A stretch of 64,000 nucleotides of DNA from CAWIVH01 sp963839475. GTDB taxonomy: Bacteria > Acidobacteriota > UBA6911. Below, one piece after another: positions 62,685-64,000 of this stretch. The translations under genes and the position numbers were made by a program. How positions within the stretch are numbered: the stretch's first letter is position 1; each line of letters opens with the position of its first letter. Below the pieces are notes generated by a model. It was not told where the DNA came from. It saw only the letters and a program-made list of their open reading frames with translations, and ran no database searches. Location of the stretch: the NCBI GenBank assembly GCA_963839475.1, contig CAWIVH010000006.1, forward strand, positions 124,001 to 188,000, read 5' to 3'.

Positions 62685-63068
62685 GGACTTCGAGAAATCC
62701 GGCTTTTTCGGTGATGAACGGAAGCGAAGCGCCGCGGAACAATGGCATTGGATGATATATCATGCCAAGGACGACGCGGTAAGGGCCGGTGCCATCCAGA
62801 ATGCAGAGGCGACCCTCCAGGGAACTCATTAGGCATTGGGATGGCCGTTTTTCCCGCGCTTGAGGTGCAACGCGGATGGATGCAAGGTCTTGTGAACTCT
62901 CCTCGATGGTGATTTCAACTTCTTATTGTCAATACAGGGCACCCCGCATTGCATACCACATCATAGGGGATCGACCAGGGAAGGTGCGCGACCATTTTGA
63001 CGTGGGTCTGGCGCTGTAATCCCATAATAATCGCCTCGGCGCCAATTTTGTTGGCTGTCTGCAATATC
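62685..63068. repeat. 384-bp direct repeat, copy 2
   Basis: Second copy of 60449-60832, with about seven mismatches. It contains a PilZ gene 3' fragment on the plus strand and the true 3' end of the universal stress protein gene on the minus strand. Left boundary at 62685 interrupts the vapB antitoxin gene. Confidence 0.9.
62686..62832 (+). pseudogene. PilZ-protein 3' fragment in repeat copy 2
   Basis: Encodes the last 48 residues of the 59931-60596 protein (DFEKSGFFGDERKRSAAEQW to GTH, stop at 62830). Upstream is antitoxin sequence in the opposite orientation, with no start codon of its own. A by-product of the duplication, not a functional gene. Confidence 0.85.
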
Positions 63069-63853
63069 CCTTCAACGGGTTCCCCGAACTCGGCCATAAG
63101 CTCGGATTCCACCGGATAGGCGGCAGCCAGTCTGTTCCACTCTCCCAGCCTCGCGAGTGCTGCGGTCTTTTCATCCGTTTGAATCTTCGCAATATCGGCG
63201 GGAGTGCGGCTGTGGAAACCCATAATCTTGAGCACAGGGGAAAGGATGTGGAGCAAAACCAGTTTGGTCCGGCGCTGAGCAGCGAGTGAGAAGGCGTAAG
63301 GGAGGGCTCGCCTGGATCCTTCCCCAAAATCAGTAGCAAACAGGAGCGGACGGACCGCATCCGTCACTTTCATTCCCGCCTCTTCGGGAGATTTGGGTCC
63401 AACCGTCAAGACCAGGCAGGACGCATGCCGGAAAATCTGCTCGGCAACAGAGCCAAGCACGAGCTTGCTGAGTCCCTTGCGGCTGTGCGTACCTACGACC
63501 ACCAGGTCGATATGCTCCTGTTCAATGATGCTTCCCATTTCCTCCCAGATGTCACCCTCGCAGACAATAACATGGCAATCAATTCGCGAGATCGCGTCGT
63601 TTGTCGCCAGCTTTTGCTCGACCCGGCGTGCTTCGTCCCGCGCCAGTTCCACCGCCGCCGCAACAGCATCCGGGCCAACCAGGGTCAGACCGAGAGAGGA
63701 GACCACGTGCATCAGGTATAACTTTGCATGGAAGTGCCCGGCTATGGCAACGGCATGGCGGAGAGGTTTTTCGCATGCGGGAGAAAAATCGGTGGCAAGC
63801 AGGATGGACCTGATCTGAACGCTCTTGGCCGTGGATTGTGTGTCGGCCGGCAT
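62915..63853 (-). CDS. Universal stress protein with two UspA domains
   Basis: 312-residue cytosolic stress protein. The first UspA domain is about 15-155 and carries the ATP-binding signature VVVGTHSRKGLSKLVLGSVA. The second (about 165-310) is more divergent and ends AIIMGLQRQTHVKMVAHLPW, lacking a clean G-x2-G-x9-G(S/T) motif. ATG 63853 is chosen because GGAGGAAACCA precedes it; a further upstream Met has no such site. The final 154 bases lie inside repeat copy 2. Tandem Usp proteins bind ATP and respond to stress such as starvation or hypoxia. Confidence 0.9.
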   Translation of the reverse strand: MPADTQSTAKSVQIRSILLATDFSPACEKPLRHAVAIAGHFHAKLYLMHVVSSLGLTLVGPDAVAAAVELARDEARRVEQKLATNDAISRIDCHVIVCEGDIWEEMGSIIEQEHIDLVVVGTHSRKGLSKLVLGSVAEQIFRHASCLVLTVGPKSPEEAGMKVTDAVRPLLFATDFGEGSRRALPYAFSLAAQRRTKLVLLHILSPVLKIMGFHSRTPADIAKIQTDEKTAALARLGEWNRLAAAYPVESELMAEFGEPVEGILQTANKIGAEAIIMGLQRQTHVKMVAHLPWSIPYDVVCNAGCPVLTIRS

Positions 63854-63971
63854 TGGTTTCCTCCATGCCTCCAATCCCGGCAACTAGCGTACCACCCATT
63901 GAGAATTAGACTCGAAAAAAATCCTTCAGGATGGAGGCTCTCGCTCTGGAAACTTTGCAAACTCGACGGAT

Positions 63972-64000
63972 TGAACCACAAAGCGCGAAGAAAAATAAAC
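63972..64000. repeat. Partial AACCACAAAGCGCGAAG repeat at the window edge
   Basis: TTGAACCACAAAGCGCGAAG followed by AAAAAT matches arms of the 44.6- and 47.0-kb copies. It continues beyond the window, so full structure is unknown. Confidence 0.4.

Overview
The window reads as a chromosomal segment of an Acidobacteriota bacterium, probably from an environmental or metagenome-derived genome. The taxonomic clues are protein families: a 955-residue Oar-type TonB-dependent receptor with an N-terminal carboxypeptidase-regulatory domain, a DUF5916 outer-membrane protein, small secreted proteins of the kind common in this phylum (11963-12340, 61255-61698), a Crp-type regulator with a GTTRPRIGFFL recognition helix, and dispersed intergenic inverted repeats. 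DNA is moderately GC-rich throughout. No phage, transposase or CRISPR array was seen.

Layout. 1-10.3 kb: a 5'-truncated GH127 arabinofuranosidase gene, gpsA (apparently with an ATT start) and tag, then an M28 peptidase. A sugar-acid block follows: GntP-type permease and GarR-like reductase, divergent from a GarL-like aldolase and a Tat-exported heparinase II/III-like enzyme. 10.3-17.3 kb: a divergent P-protein (pheA), a small secreted protein with a terminator, tRNA-Cys, an ECF sigma factor with a co-translated membrane partner, and the two-gene 2-oxoacid:ferredoxin oxidoreductase korAB. 17.5-27 kb: a glycosidase-like secreted protein, DUF5916 protein, a secreted beta-propeller-like protein, the TonB receptor and a small Cys-rich membrane protein.

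27.3-43 kb: the most unusual region, a six-gene minus-strand operon. It encodes a 2018-residue exported multidomain protein, three consecutive cupredoxin/multicopper-oxidase-like proteins, a small secreted protein and a subtilase. The multicopper-oxidase histidine motifs appear to be divided between two separate polypeptides, and the third has none. A Crp/Fnr-family gene faces away from this operon across a 706-bp intergenic region containing a perfect 16-bp palindrome. Next to it lies a twice-frameshifted CusB-like metal-efflux adaptor with heavy-metal-binding and YHS domains, then a NarL-type regulator. The whole looks like an extracellular metal or redox island.

47-53 kb: isoprenylcysteine-methyltransferase-like protein, TerB-like protein, class C beta-lactamase-fold hydrolase, and a secreted beta-helix/FG-GAP protein. 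53-59.2 kb: a compact lipid operon (LCAT-like hydrolase, fatty-acyl-AMP ligase, cNMP-binding patatin, ACP-acyltransferase fusion), which could form a complete acyl activation, transfer and remodelling route.

59.9-64 kb: a PilZ protein and a tandem-domain universal stress protein. Two 384-bp direct repeats, about 98% identical, contain the ends of these two genes. They enclose a small accessory segment holding a secreted protein, an ATPase remnant, and a VapC toxin whose VapB antitoxin gene is cut off exactly at the repeat boundary.
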